DNA from: an uncultured Alphaproteobacteria bacterium | Lineage (GTDB): Bacteria; Pseudomonadota; Alphaproteobacteria; CADEGL01 | DNA length: 42,327 nt | Direction: 5' to 3' | Assembly (NCBI GenBank): GCA_902826885.1 | Contig: CADEGL010000028.1 | Span: 1 to 42,327 of the forward strand | Shown: in pieces, positions 1 through 8,700 of the stretch | Position numbering within the stretch: the stretch's first letter is position 1 | Layout of the letters: every line of letters begins with the position of its first letter | Notes under the pieces: model-generated | What the model saw: the letters and a program-made list of their open reading frames with translations, nothing else | Database searches by the model: none | Told to the model about the DNA's origin: nothing | Position numbers and translations under genes: made by a program

Positions 1-9
1 TCGTCCACG

Positions 10-348
10 TCAGCCGGTCGGCTGCTGGCCGCTCTCGCCCGCGCGGGCTTTCTCGAACGACGCGTTGATCTGGTTTTTGAGGACGTGCGAGGCGCGGAAC
101 ACCAGCACCCGCCGCGGCAGGATCGGCACTACGGCACCCGTCTTGGGATTGCGCCCAACCCGCTGGCCCTTCTGGCGCACGGAAAAGCTGCCGAAGGACG
201 AGATCTTCACGGTCGCGCCCGCGGCCAGCGCATCCGACATCTGCTTCAGGATCGATTCGACCAGCTGGGCCGATTCATGGCGCGACAGGCCGACCTCCTG
301 GTAGACCGCCTCGCTCAGGTCAGCGCGGGTCAAGGTTCTTCCAGTCAT
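10..348 (-). CDS. ihfA: Integration host factor alpha subunit
   Basis: This 112-residue protein is the alpha subunit of IHF, which pairs with IhfB, bends DNA sharply and serves replication, transcription and recombination in the nucleoid. The whole length matches the HU/IHF fold: the N-terminal helices ([10 protein letters not shown]), the KISSFGSF strand near residue 50, and the DNA-intercalating arm [12 protein letters not shown] with its conserved proline near residue 75. The start is set by an AG-poor but G-rich ribosome site (GGGGGAT) six bases upstream of ATG. It lies downstream of plsX; in most alphaproteobacteria fabH separates the two, and here it is absent. The alpha rather than beta assignment rests on the plsX neighbourhood and the [11 protein letters not shown] start. 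Confidence 0.93.
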   Translation of the reverse strand: MTGRTLTRADLSEAVYQEVGLSRHESAQLVESILKQMSDALAAGATVKISSFGSFSVRQKGQRVGRNPKTGAVVPILPRRVLVFRASHVLKNQINASFEKARAGESGQQPTG

Positions 349-376
349 TGAGATCCCCCACTCGTCTCAACTATCG

Positions 377-405
377 ACGGTAATGCCGGACCTTAAGGCC
401 GTCAA
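377..405 (-). promoter_or_regulatory. Probable ihfA promoter
   Basis: Read on the minus strand, TTGACG (400-405) and TACCGT (377-382) are separated by exactly 17 bases, giving a start point about 20 bases before the ihfA ATG. A 7-bp inverted repeat (AGGCCGT at 396-402, ACGGCCT at 427-433) overlaps the -35 box and could be an operator or part of the plsX 3' end. Seen by eye only. Confidence 0.45.
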
Positions 406-445
406 TTACCTTGATATGCGAGAAATACGGCCTAACCAACGGGGT

Positions 446-1513
446 TCACAACGCGGCACTGCCCTTGGGCGGGGCCAGAGGCTCTGCAACGAGCGCGGCT
501 TCCTGAGAGGCAGCAGTCAGCCGTTCGAATTCGTCCTTGATACGCTGATTGAAGCCGCCAACCGCCATGTCGTGCGCCACCCCGATGGCGTTGGCGAAGC
601 TCAGCGCATCGGCCCCGCCATGGCTCTTCACCGCGATGCCGTTCAGCCCAACGAACATCGCGCCATTGTAGCGGCGCGGATCGACCCGGCGGCTCAGCTT
701 CTTGAGCGCCCGGCGGGCCAAGAGATAGCCGAACTGAGCCGAGATGGAACTCTTGAACGCCTCGCGCAGGAACTGGTTGATCAGCTTGGCCGTGCCTTCG
801 GCCGTCTTGAGCGCGATGTTGCCCGTGAAGCCGTCGGTGACGACGACGTCCACGGTCCCCGCCGCGATATCGTTGCCCTCGATGAAGCCGTGAAAGCGGA
901 TCGGCAGGTTGCTGGAGCGCAAGGTCGCCGCGGCGGCCTTCAGCTCGTCATGCCCCTTCATATCCTCGCTGCCAACGTTGAGGAGGCCGATCGTGGGCTG
1001 CGTCAGCCCGAGCACAGTCCGGGCAAAAACCTCACCCATAACAGCGAATTGGACCAGATTGTTCGCATCGCACTCAACGTTGGCGCCAAGATCCAGCATG
1101 ACGCTTTCCCCACGCAGGGTCGGGAAAAAGGAGGCCATGGCGGGACGGTCGATGCCAGGCAGGGTGCGCAGCAGAAGCTTGGACATCGCCATCAGGGCGC
1201 CGGTGTTGCCGGCGGAAACCACACCATCGGCCTGACCTTCGCGCACGGCCTCGATGGCCAGCCACATGCTCGACTTGCGCCCGCCACGCAATGCCGCGGA
1301 CGGACGGGCGTCGGCGGCGACCATTTCGGTCGTGTGGCGGATGGTGACGCGATCCCGCAGCTTGCGCTTGCGGCGAACGAACTTAACCAAACGCGGCTCG
1401 TCGCCGACCAGAAGGAACTGGCAATTGGGATAGCGCTGGCGAGCGATATTCGCGCCGCGCATGACCATGTCCGGCGCGTTGTCGCCGCCCATGGCATCCA
1501 AGGCTATGGTCAA
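446..1513 (-). CDS. plsX: Phosphate acyltransferase PlsX
   Basis: PlsX makes acyl-phosphate from acyl-ACP, the first committed step feeding PlsY in glycerophospholipid synthesis; it is a peripheral membrane enzyme. The 355-residue product starts with the family signature IALDAMGGDNAPDM and continues with SAGNTGALMA (about residues 100-110), DLGANVEC and TDGFTGNIALKTAEG, all expected for PlsX, at full length. The start is odd: no ATG exists at the N-terminus. TTG at 1513 gives the usual N-terminus, but GGAGG lies too far upstream of it (17 bases) and is better placed for the in-frame CTG at 1525. It follows rpmF closely and probably shares its transcript. Confidence 0.96.
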   Translation of the reverse strand: MTIALDAMGGDNAPDMVMRGANIARQRYPNCQFLLVGDEPRLVKFVRRKRKLRDRVTIRHTTEMVAADARPSAALRGGRKSSMWLAIEAVREGQADGVVSAGNTGALMAMSKLLLRTLPGIDRPAMASFFPTLRGESVMLDLGANVECDANNLVQFAVMGEVFARTVLGLTQPTIGLLNVGSEDMKGHDELKAAAATLRSSNLPIRFHGFIEGNDIAAGTVDVVVTDGFTGNIALKTAEGTAKLINQFLREAFKSSISAQFGYLLARRALKKLSRRVDPRRYNGAMFVGLNGIAVKSHGGADALSFANAIGVAHDMAVGGFNQRIKDEFERLTAASQEAALVAEPLAPPKGSAAL

Positions 1514-1562
1514 CGTCTGGGTCAGCCGCCCCTCCGGCCTCGCCGGGCGAACCGTCGGCGGA

Positions 1563-1748
1563 TCAGGTCGCGGTGGCGACCCCGGCCACTTCGCGGTCTT
1601 TATAATGACCGCAAGCGCCGCAAACGTTATGCGGGCGCGTCATCTCGCCGCAGTTCGGGCACTCGACATAGGCCGAGCCCTTCAGCGCGTGATGCGAGCG
1701 GCGCATATTGCGGCGCGACTTGGAGGTCTTTTTCTTAGGAACAGCCAT
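1563..1748 (-). CDS. rpmF: 50S ribosomal protein L32
   Basis: L32 is a small protein of the large ribosomal subunit near the peptidyl-transferase region. The 61-residue sequence has the family start [13 protein letters not shown] and the alphaproteobacterial RRSHHAL segment. Four cysteines in two CxxC pairs (C30/C33 and C43/C46) are intact, so this is the zinc-binding (C+) form. A good ribosome site, GGGAG, lies upstream of ATG. It sits between the DUF177 gene and plsX, the conserved yceD-rpmF-plsX order that links ribosome and membrane-lipid synthesis. Confidence 0.97.
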   Translation of the reverse strand: MAVPKKKTSKSRRNMRRSHHALKGSAYVECPNCGEMTRPHNVCGACGHYKDREVAGVATAT

Positions 1749-1845
1749 AGGTTTCTCCCGGATATATTCCCGGCGACAGTGTCGATGTCCGTGCTGGAAG
1801 GGGGGTACGTTTAGCCAAAAACCGCCCGTCCGGCAAGAGATTAGC

Positions 1846-2433
1846 TCAACTGGACTTGGTTTTCCGCAAGGTTTCCAGGACCGCGAAGGGACTGGGACGC
1901 TTCTCCTCTCCCGCCTCGGCGGCCTTCCCGCGCGGCAAAACGGCCTCTAGCGAGGCGCCCGGGGCCCGGGGGTAGGGGTTCAAGGAGATAGCCAATTGCT
2001 GGGCCACCGCCTCGCCCAGGTCGATCAGGTCGCCGTCCATGACTTCCGGCGCCTCGTCCTCCAGCCCCTCTTCGGCCTCGGCCGCGCTGGCTTTACCTTT
2101 CGCCGCGCCGCTCCTCCGCTTCACGAAGGTCACGGCGATGGGTTCGTCGAGCGAGGCTTTAAGCGGCTCCAGCGTGACGACGCATTGCTGCACGACGGCG
2201 GCGGAGAGGCGCCCGGAGACATGGAACATGTCGCCGCTGACCCGGCGTATGGTAAGCGTCGCGGAAAGCCGGTCCAGCGCCTGCAGCCCGAATCGCTGGG
2301 TCAGCGCCGCGCGTTCGGCATCGTTCGCGGAAACTTCGCGCTCGGCCACTTCGTCGGACATCTCGCCGGTGTCGAAGGGCCGGTAGAATTCGGTCTGCTG
2401 AAGGCCCTCGCCGGCCGGGGGGCGTCGTTTCAT
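1846..2433 (-). CDS. DUF177 (YceD-like) protein
   Basis: This 195-residue protein belongs to the YceD/DUF177 family, found next to rpmF in most bacteria; plant and E. coli members have been linked to 23S rRNA accumulation. The sequence shows the family core [11 protein letters not shown] near residues 80-90, a variable acidic/Ala-rich linker (about 110-130), and the closing motif [22 protein letters not shown]. The C-terminus ends in the typical [10 protein letters not shown]. The conserved cysteine is present. The start is the ATG at 2433. It is probably the first gene of the rpmF-plsX transcript. Confidence 0.9.
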   Translation of the reverse strand: MKRRPPAGEGLQQTEFYRPFDTGEMSDEVAEREVSANDAERAALTQRFGLQALDRLSATLTIRRVSGDMFHVSGRLSAAVVQQCVVTLEPLKASLDEPIAVTFVKRRSGAAKGKASAAEAEEGLEDEAPEVMDGDLIDLGEAVAQQLAISLNPYPRAPGASLEAVLPRGKAAEAGEEKRPSPFAVLETLRKTKSS

Positions 2434-2511
2434 CTGTCGTCTCCGGAAGGCATCCGCTCCATGTAAGGGCGGCGGCCCTGGGGGTCAACGGCACCCGGCA
2501 GGATGGATGGC

Positions 2512-3045
2512 TCAAGCGGGTGGCGGCCCGAATTGCAGCCGTCCCTCCAGCACGTCCGTACGCCCCTCCCCGGCTTCCGCCTCGCGCCGCAGATAGCCCG
2601 CCATCGCGGCCATGCGCGCAGCGTCCACGGTATCGCCCGCGTAAAGATTGCGGCCGAGCGCCTCGGTCAGAGCTTCCGGCGCCGCGGCAGCCAGCGCGAC
2701 CTCGTAAGCGTGAACACGGCCATAGAAGCCCTTGGCCATGGCCTTAACCCTGCGGCCGACGCCAAGATCGCCAACACCCATTTCGCGCAGGTTGCGGTCC
2801 ATATCCGCGAACATGACGTCGAAAAGCGCCTGAGCGATGCCTGCCCCCTGCTGTTTGGTGGCTTTGAGCTGGCGCATGGCGAGAAAAGCATGCAGCGCGA
2901 TCAGGTCGAAACGCCCCGCGACCGTGTCTGGAACGCCGCCGGTCAGATAAAACGCCGGTTTCCGCGCTTGCTGGACGATTTGATGGTAGAGCGCCTCGGC
3001 CGTACGCTCATTGTCGCGCCGGCGGCGGCTCAAGAATCCGAACAT
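2512..3045 (-). CDS. Ubiquinol-cytochrome c chaperone family protein (CBP3-type)
   Basis: The 177-residue product matches the ubiquinol-cytochrome c chaperone domain (mitochondrial CBP3/UQCC1 relatives), which in yeast helps cytochrome b synthesis for the bc1 complex. Supporting motifs are YHQIVQQARKPAFY near residues 20-33, DLIALHAFLAMRQLK, and ALFDVMFADMDRNLREMGVGDLGVGRRVKAMAKGFYGR. It is soluble, with a basic N-terminus (FLSRRRR). It is divergent from the BamE-like gene, a pairing common in alphaproteobacteria. Its precise bacterial role is unproven; the family call is firm. Confidence 0.9.
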   Translation of the reverse strand: MFGFLSRRRRDNERTAEALYHQIVQQARKPAFYLTGGVPDTVAGRFDLIALHAFLAMRQLKATKQQGAGIAQALFDVMFADMDRNLREMGVGDLGVGRRVKAMAKGFYGRVHAYEVALAAAAPEALTEALGRNLYAGDTVDAARMAAMAGYLRREAEAGEGRTDVLEGRLQFGPPPA

Positions 3046-3058
3046 GACAGGCTTTCTG

Positions 3059-3086
3059 TTGACAGGATGCCGCTTCGGTGCAATTT
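3059..3086 (+). promoter_or_regulatory. Probable promoter of the bamE-like gene
   Basis: A perfect TTGACA (3059-3064) is followed 16 bases later by CAATTT (3081-3086), a weak -10. The predicted start point near 3094 lies downstream of the alternative GTG at 3078 and upstream of the ATG at 3141, so it supports the shorter reading frame of the lipoprotein. Confidence 0.45.
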
Positions 3087-3140
3087 CTGGCCGAGACTAT
3101 CGGGGGTCGAAGCGAGAGGATCAAGGAAGTCCGACACGCG

Positions 3141-3659
3141 ATGCGTTGCCTGTTACACCGCAACTCCCCCCTGCCCGCCCAGCGCGTGGGCCGCCCGATA
3201 TCCTTATCCCTGCTGGGCCTCTCCCTATTCGCCTTGGCAGCCTGCTCACCGCCGGTGGAAACCCGCGGCAATCCGCCCGACCCCGTCATTCTGGGCGAGG
3301 TCACGCCCGGTCAGACCACCAAGGATCAGGTCGAGGCCCTGCTCGGTACGCCCTCCAGCGTGGCGCCGTTCTCGAAGAACACTTGGTACTATATCGGCCA
3401 AAAGACCGAGCGGTTCGCGTTCTTCAATCCTGAAGTGCTGGATCAACAAGTCGTCGCGGTGATTTTCGACGACAAGGGCACGGTCACCGAGATTCGCCGC
3501 TTCAACCAGAAGGACGGCAAGGAAGTCGAGGTGGTCGAGCGCGAGACGCCAACCCGCGGTAAGGAACTGACCTTTGCCCGCGCGCTGCTCGGCACGCTGG
3601 GCATCCTGGGCCGCGATTCGCTGAACAGCGGCAGCGGCTACACCAAGGAAGGCAAGTAG
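3141..3659 (+). CDS. bamE: BamE/SmpA/OmlA-like outer-membrane lipoprotein
   Basis: BamE is a small lipoprotein of the Bam complex that inserts beta-barrel proteins into the outer membrane. From ATG 3141 the 172-residue protein has a basic N-terminus, a hydrophobic stretch and a lipobox LAAC with the lipidated cysteine at C35. The SmpA/OmlA domain follows: ILGEVTPGQTTKDQVEALLGTPS (about 50-72) then NTWYYIGQKTERFAFF and a VVAVIFDDKGTV strand. ATG 3141 is chosen over an in-frame GTG at 3078 because AAGGAAG precedes it and the probable promoter lies between. Gene ends 7 bases from the convergent dioxygenase gene. Confidence 0.9.
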   Translation: MRCLLHRNSPLPAQRVGRPISLSLLGLSLFALAACSPPVETRGNPPDPVILGEVTPGQTTKDQVEALLGTPSSVAPFSKNTWYYIGQKTERFAFFNPEVLDQQVVAVIFDDKGTVTEIRRFNQKDGKEVEVVERETPTRGKELTFARALLGTLGILGRDSLNSGSGYTKEGK

Positions 3660-3666
3660 CCCGCCT

Positions 3667-4413
3667 TCAGACCCGGAAGACGTATTTCTTGGTTCCGTCG
3701 CGCTCGATATCGGGCGGGAAGTTGCGGCGCTTGTCGGCGAAATATTGCACGCGATGATCGCCGTATTTGGCCAGGTTATAGGTCAGATACAGAATCCGCC
3801 GCTGCTCCTTGGTGAGGTTCGGCTTGGAGGCGTGCGGCACGAAGCTGTCGAAGAACAGCACGTCCCCCGGCTGCGTCGGCACGGCGATGAGTCCCAGCTT
3901 GTCTTCCGACAGCGGAACCCATTCCTTGCCGACCATGCCCTCGCGGTGACGGCCGGCCACCAACTCAAGACAGCCGTTCTCGATCGTCGCGGGATCAATG
4001 GCCACGAGCGCGGTGACGAACAGCGGCGCGTAGGTTGTCCAACCGGCCTGCTGGTCCTGGTGCGCCTTGAAGCCATCGCCACCAGGTTTTTTGAAATTGA
4101 TCTTCTCCTTGAATAACGCGACAGGCCCGCCCATCAGCGCCGCGACCCAATCGCTTAGGCGGCTCGCGCGGATCAATCCGTCGAACCCTTCGTGGAAGGG
4201 GCAGAAATTCTCGATCCGCTGCACCACCCGCTTGCCGGGTTCGGTCAGGCTGTCCTCGTAATAGACCATCTGGCGGCCGGGCACCTCGGGCGCCTCGGTG
4301 ACTTCCTTGGTCCAGCGCAGGATTTCCGGCATTTCCTCCGGGCCGAAGAAACCGCGCGCGACAAGGAACCCGTCGCGCTCGAAATCGGCGTGATCCTTTT
4401 GCGTCGGCAGCAT
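3667..4413 (-). CDS. Phytanoyl-CoA dioxygenase (PhyH) family protein
   Basis: An Fe(II)/2-oxoglutarate oxygenase of the PhyH family. The iron-binding triad is visible as H118-x-D120 (AHQDQQAGW) and H194 (FVPHASKPN), with an arginine about 11 residues later (QRRILYL) suited to bind 2-oxoglutarate. I place the start at ATG 4413, which AAAGGAA precedes at 5 bases; a GTG at 4428 would overlap the upstream stop. The 248-residue product is of normal length. It is 11 bases downstream of a nucleotidyltransferase gene, so the two probably act together. The substrate is unknown: phosphonates, amino-alcohol head groups or modified lipids are possible, and phytanoyl-CoA itself is unlikely. Confidence 0.85.
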   Translation of the reverse strand: MLPTQKDHADFERDGFLVARGFFGPEEMPEILRWTKEVTEAPEVPGRQMVYYEDSLTEPGKRVVQRIENFCPFHEGFDGLIRASRLSDWVAALMGGPVALFKEKINFKKPGGDGFKAHQDQQAGWTTYAPLFVTALVAIDPATIENGCLELVAGRHREGMVGKEWVPLSEDKLGLIAVPTQPGDVLFFDSFVPHASKPNLTKEQRRILYLTYNLAKYGDHRVQYFADKRRNFPPDIERDGTKKYVFRV

Positions 4414-4424
4414 GGCGTTTCCTT

Positions 4425-5186
4425 TCACGACGCGAGCGCGGGCAGAACCTGCGCCCGCGCCTTGTCGACGTCGGCCTGAAAATCGATCTCGATCCAGGGC
4501 AAGTCGCTGACGTCCTCGTAGCCGAATAGGCCGGGCGAAGCAGCCAGGATCATGTCCCGAATGGCCTCTTCATACTCCAGTTGGGGCTTTCCCGCATCGA
4601 CATAACCGCGCGCGCGGCCCGCCAGTTCGGCCGCCGCATCCGTCGCGAAGCGGAAGAACCCCACCGATTCGCCGTGCCATTCGTGGGACTTCTGCGGCTT
4701 CTTATGGAAATCGACGATCTGACCGCCGGAGATGCACAGCTTGACCGGCTCGTCGCCCGGTTCGATGGCCTTGTCGAGCAGGAAGCAGTTCGGCTTGGCG
4801 CTGCCCACCAGGCGCGACAGCAGCCGGCGGTCATACAGCACGTCCGCATCCATCAACACGACCGGCCGCCCCGCGCGCAATACACCCTCGGCCGTGGCCA
4901 GGGACACGACGCTGCCGTTGCGGAAATCCGGGTTGGCGATGGTCTGGATCGCCGTGCCGTCGGGCAACGCATCCAATGCCGCGCGGATCTTATCGGCCTG
5001 ATAGCCGACCACGACCGTGATATCGGCGACCCCACAGTCGCGCAGGAAACCCACATGCCGCGCCAGCAGGCTGCGGCCGCCGAAATCGAGTAAAGCCTTG
5101 GGTGGGTGATCGCCCGGCCCCGCGCCGCCCAACCTGCGCCCCACGCCGGCGGCCAGAATGACCGCCTTGGTTTCCTTCGGTGACAT
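4425..5186 (-). CDS. LicC/IspD-like nucleotidyltransferase
   Basis: A 253-residue NTP transferase of the glycosyltransferase-A fold. The nucleotide loop KAVILAAGVGRRLGG occupies residues 7-22, followed by PPKALLDFGGRSLL; the metal-binding aspartates appear in VLMDADVLYD; and DEPVKL, DFHKKP and the closing WIEIDFQADVDKA match the LicC-type cytidylyltransferase set, which activate phosphocholine, inositol phosphate or phosphonates with CTP. The base (CTP or UTP) and acceptor cannot be read from sequence. It lies just after the hppA terminator, with GAAGGAG upstream of its ATG, and leads into the PhyH gene. Confidence 0.82.
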   Translation of the reverse strand: MSPKETKAVILAAGVGRRLGGAGPGDHPPKALLDFGGRSLLARHVGFLRDCGVADITVVVGYQADKIRAALDALPDGTAIQTIANPDFRNGSVVSLATAEGVLRAGRPVVLMDADVLYDRRLLSRLVGSAKPNCFLLDKAIEPGDEPVKLCISGGQIVDFHKKPQKSHEWHGESVGFFRFATDAAAELAGRARGYVDAGKPQLEYEEAIRDMILAASPGLFGYEDVSDLPWIEIDFQADVDKARAQVLPALAS

Positions 5187-5213
5187 GGCGCGGCTTCACT
5201 CCTTCGGTGCAAA

Positions 5214-5247
5214 CGAAAAGAGGCCCCGGATTGCGCCGGGGCCTCTT
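5214..5247 (-). terminator. Intrinsic terminator after hppA
   Basis: Minus-strand RNA would form a perfect 12-bp stem (arms 5236-5247 and 5218-5229, AAGAGGCCCCGG type) with a 6-base loop, followed by UUUUCGUUU. It lies 18 bases past the hppA stop and separates hppA from the nucleotidyltransferase unit. Confidence 0.9.
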
Positions 5248-5264
5248 CGCGAATCGGGCAATCC

Positions 5265-7343
5265 TCAGAACTTGGCGAGGATGGCCAACAGCAGCAACGC
5301 CATGATGTTCGCGATCTTGATCATGGGGTTGACGGCCGGACCCGCCGTATCCTTGTACGGGTCGCCAACGGTGTCGCCGGTGACCGCCGCCTTGTGGGCG
5401 TCGGAACCCTTGCCGCCGAAATTGCCTTCCTCGATGTACTTCTTGGCGTTGTCCCAAGCGCCGCCGCCCGACGTCATCGAGATGGCGACGAACAGGCCGG
5501 TGACGATCGTGCCGAGCAGCATGGCGCCGAGCGTGGTGAACGCCGCCGCCTGGCCCGCGATGACCAGCACGATAAAGTAGAGCGCAATGGGCGCGAGGAT
5601 GGGCAGCAACGAGGGGATGATCATTTCCCGGATCGCGGCCTTGGTCAGAAGGTCGACGGCCGCGCCGTACTCTGGCTTAGCAGTACCTTCCATGATGCCC
5701 TTGATCTCGCGGAACTGACGGCGGACCTCTTCGACCACCGCGCCACCCGCGCGACCCACGGCCTGCATGCCGAGCGCACCAAACAGGTATGGCAGCATGC
5801 CGCCCAGGAACAGGCCGATCACCACGAACGGATTGTCGAGCGAGAACGTCACTTCGACATCCGGGAAGTAGTGGGTCAGATCCTGCGTGTAGGCCGCGAA
5901 CAGCACGATCGCCGCCAAGCCGGCCGAACCGATGGCGTAGCCCTTGGTGACGGCCTTCGTGGTGTTGCCGACCGCGTCCAGCGCGTCCGTCGTCTTACGG
6001 ACGTCCGGCGGCAGTTCCGACATCTCGGCGATGCCGCCCGCGTTGTCGGTGACCGGGCCATACGCGTCGAGCGCCACGATCATGCCCGCCAGCGCCAGCA
6101 TCGTGGTCGCCGCGATCGAGACGCCGAACAGGCCGGCGGCCAGGAACGAGGCGATGATGCCGACCGCGATCACGATCACCGGCAGGGCGGTCGCCTCCAT
6201 GGAGACGGCAAGACCCTGGATGATGTTGGTCGCATGGCCGGTGGTGGAGGACTTCGCCACGCTGGTCACCGGACGGTGGCCGGTGCCCGTGTAGTACTCG
6301 GTGATCCACACCAGAAGCGCGGTCACCGCGAGGCCGATCAGGCCGCACCACAGAAGCGACATGCCCGTGATCGTGCTTTCGCCGATGGGCGTGCTGAAGC
6401 CTTGGAACAGCTTGTGCGTGACCGCGGCGATCAAGACCGCCGAAATCAACGCCGACACGATCAGGCCCTTGTAGAGAGCGGCCATGATCTTGTTGTCGGA
6501 ACCCAAGCGCACGAAGAACGTGCCGATGACCGAGCCGATGATGCACACCGCGCCGATCAGAAGCGGGTACAGCATGACTGCGCCAATGGCCGGGCCCGCG
6601 AAGAACAGCGCGCCAAGCAGCATGGTGGCCACGATGGTGACGACATAAGTCTCGAACAGGTCGGCGGCCATGCCGGCGCAGTCGCCGACATTGTCGCCAA
6701 CGTTGTCGGCGATCACGGCGGGGTTGCGCGGGTCATCTTCGGGAATATTGGCCTCGATCTTGCCGACCAGGTCGGCGCCGACGTCCGCGCCCTTGGTGAA
6801 GATGCCGCCGCCCAGACGGGCGAAGATGGAGATGAGCGAGGCGCCGAAGCTGAGCGCGACCAGAGATTCGATGATGTGCCGGATATCCATGCCCATGCGC
6901 TGGAGCACGAAGTAGTAGATCGTGACGCCCAGGAGGCCGAGGCCGACAACCAACATGCCGGTGACCGCACCGGACTTGAAGGCGATCGACAGGGCCGGCT
7001 TAAGACCGCCCTTCGCGGCTTCCGCCGTGCGGACGTTGGCGCGCACCGAGACGTTCATGCCGACATAGCCGGCGACGCCCGACAGAATGGCGCCGATAAA
7101 GAAGCCGATCGCCGAACTGATGCCGAGAAGCAATCCAAGCAGAACGCCCACGATCACGCCGACGATCGCGATGGTCCGGTACTGCCGGTTCAGGTAGGCG
7201 CGGGCGCCTTCCTGGATCGCTCCCGCGATCTCCTGCATGCGTGCGTTGCCAGGGCTGGCGGCGAGCACTTGGCGGCTCACGACCACTCCGTAAGCCAGCG
7301 CGAGCACACCGCACGCGATGATCAGCCATTCCATACCGGACAT
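5265..7343 (-). CDS. hppA: Membrane-bound proton-translocating pyrophosphatase, K+-independent type
   Basis: A 692-residue integral membrane pyrophosphatase that couples PPi hydrolysis to ion pumping across the cytoplasmic membrane. The catalytic motif DVGADLVGK lies at 187-195, followed by the acidic [11 protein letters not shown] loop and a second acidic cluster near the C-terminus ([14 protein letters not shown]). At the potassium determinant the sequence reads [16 protein letters not shown], with K463 and T466; the K/T pair marks K+-independent H+-pumping enzymes, whereas K+-dependent ones have Ala and Gly/Ala. The start is ATG 7343, with AGGGGGA nine bases upstream; a longer frame to 7451 adds 36 residues unlike the family. 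Confidence 0.96.
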   Translation of the reverse strand: MSGMEWLIIACGVLALAYGVVVSRQVLAASPGNARMQEIAGAIQEGARAYLNRQYRTIAIVGVIVGVLLGLLLGISSAIGFFIGAILSGVAGYVGMNVSVRANVRTAEAAKGGLKPALSIAFKSGAVTGMLVVGLGLLGVTIYYFVLQRMGMDIRHIIESLVALSFGASLISIFARLGGGIFTKGADVGADLVGKIEANIPEDDPRNPAVIADNVGDNVGDCAGMAADLFETYVVTIVATMLLGALFFAGPAIGAVMLYPLLIGAVCIIGSVIGTFFVRLGSDNKIMAALYKGLIVSALISAVLIAAVTHKLFQGFSTPIGESTITGMSLLWCGLIGLAVTALLVWITEYYTGTGHRPVTSVAKSSTTGHATNIIQGLAVSMEATALPVIVIAVGIIASFLAAGLFGVSIAATTMLALAGMIVALDAYGPVTDNAGGIAEMSELPPDVRKTTDALDAVGNTTKAVTKGYAIGSAGLAAIVLFAAYTQDLTHYFPDVEVTFSLDNPFVVIGLFLGGMLPYLFGALGMQAVGRAGGAVVEEVRRQFREIKGIMEGTAKPEYGAAVDLLTKAAIREMIIPSLLPILAPIALYFIVLVIAGQAAAFTTLGAMLLGTIVTGLFVAISMTSGGGAWDNAKKYIEEGNFGGKGSDAHKAAVTGDTVGDPYKDTAGPAVNPMIKIANIMALLLLAILAKF

Positions 7344-7521
7344 ATTTCTATTCCCCCTAAAGGAAAAGGACGAAAGGCACGGTGGCGCGCGATCGCGCGG
7401 CCCGGCCGTTTGATTGGCCGGGAACATGCCAGAACGAGGCACCGCGTGCAACGCCGAAAAGCCCGACAGCTTGCCTAAGATTCAAGGACTTGGCGGATTT
7501 TTTCCATCCACCCGCCCACTG
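7344..7521. other. Intergenic region upstream of hppA
   Basis: These 178 bases hold no gene. On the minus strand a possible promoter, TTGCAC then CATGTT at 17 bases, lies upstream of hppA but is weak. A 14-bp perfect palindrome CGCGCGATCGCGCG is at 7386-7399 and a short hairpin (CGGCC/GGCCG) follows at about 7403-7420; they could be an operator or attenuator, with no stronger support. Confidence 0.35.
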
Positions 7522-8700
7522 TCAGGCCGGCGCCGCCGGATGCCGCCGCAACCACAGGATGGCCACCGCGGCCAGCCCGATCACGGGCACGACGCCCAGG
7601 TTGATGGCCGCCCAGCCCAAATCATGCTGCACCCTGCCCGCCGTCAGCGCGGCCAGGGTGACCATTCCGTACATGAGGAAGTCGTTCATGCCCTGGACCT
7701 TGGCACGCTCGGCCGGCCGGTGAGACTGGGTCAGGAGCGTGGTCGCGCCGACGAACAGGAAATTCCAGCCCACGCCCAACAGCACCAGCGCCGCCCAAAA
7801 GAAATCGACGCTGTCGCCCGACAGATTCACCCCGACGCAGGCCGTCAACAGCACCGCGCCCGCGATCATCACGTTGAGCACGCCGAACCGGCTGATGAGA
7901 TGGCCCGTCACGAAGGACGGCGCATACATACCCAGCACGTGCCACTGGATGACGAAGGCCGTGTCACCGAAGCTGTGGTTGCAGGCCAGCATGGCCAAAG
8001 GGGTGGCGTTCATCACCAGCGCCATCACCCCATAGGCGGCGGCGCTGCAGAACATGGCGGTGTAGCAGATGGGCTGGCGAATCACTTCGAGAAGGGGGCG
8101 CCCGGTGCGGCCGCCAATCGTTTCGGTCGGCCGCGGAATCTTCACGAAGGCCAATACGGCCGAGACGCCGAGATAGAGAAAGATAAGTGCCAGGTAGCAC
8201 CCGGCGAAGAGCACGGGTTCGAAGACGTCGCGGCTGTAACGCGCCAAGTTCGGCCCGATCACGGCAGCAACCACGCCGCCGGTCAGAACCAGCGAAATAG
8301 CGCGAGCGCGGTGCTTGTCGTCCGCCACGTCGGCGGCCGCGAAGCGGAAAAAGATGGCGAAGCCGTAGAAAACCCCGATCACGCCGGAACCAATGGTGAA
8401 GCCCCAGAAACTGTTCTGGAAGATCGAGATCGTGGCGATGGCGGCGCCCACGATGCCAACAGCCGCGCCCAGCCAGAAGCCCGCGCGCCGTCCGATCCGC
8501 CGCATCAAATGGGATGCGGGAATCGTGGTCAGCATGGTCACCACGAACTGGAACGCCAGCGGCAGCGTCGCATCCGCTTTGTCTATGGCCAGCGAATAGC
8601 CGACGAGGGCCGCGGTCGTCGCGATCATCGACGTGCCCGACATCCCCAGGCCCTGACAGACGGCCAGGAGCAGAATGGGCTTCCAGGTCTTGAGCGTCAT
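7522..8700 (-). CDS. Major facilitator superfamily transporter
   Basis: A 392-residue membrane protein with about 12 hydrophobic segments, typical of MFS. The loop 2-3 motif is HLMRRIGRRAGFWLGA (about residues 66-81), and an equivalent GHLISRFG loop occurs in the second half. The start ATG 8700 overlaps the thiL stop as ATGA, implying translational coupling. The longer frame upstream is only the thiL shadow. Substrate is unknown; position behind rib and thi genes makes a vitamin-related or efflux role possible but unproven. Confidence 0.85.
   Translation of the reverse strand: MTLKTWKPILLLAVCQGLGMSGTSMIATTAALVGYSLAIDKADATLPLAFQFVVTMLTTIPASHLMRRIGRRAGFWLGAAVGIVGAAIATISIFQNSFWGFTIGSGVIGVFYGFAIFFRFAAADVADDKHRARAISLVLTGGVVAAVIGPNLARYSRDVFEPVLFAGCYLALIFLYLGVSAVLAFVKIPRPTETIGGRTGRPLLEVIRQPICYTAMFCSAAAYGVMALVMNATPLAMLACNHSFGDTAFVIQWHVLGMYAPSFVTGHLISRFGVLNVMIAGAVLLTACVGVNLSGDSVDFFWAALVLLGVGWNFLFVGATTLLTQSHRPAERAKVQGMNDFLMYGMVTLAALTAGRVQHDLGWAAINLGVVPVIGLAAVAILWLRRHPAAPA

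Noticed and set aside
251-259. A TCGATTCGA sequence resembling the rpoH-marR palindrome core
   Set aside because: It is inside ihfA coding sequence, has only the short core and lacks the TTT/AAA flanks.
383-1738. A 451-codon open frame on the plus strand opposite plsX and rpmF
   Set aside because: It is antisense to two certain genes and reflects GC-rich codon bias; its translation matches no family.
5394-7478. A 694-codon frame opposite hppA, rich in His/Asp/Arg
   Set aside because: It is the mirror of hppA; low-complexity His/Asp/Arg composition is the usual sign of a complement of GC-rich coding sequence.
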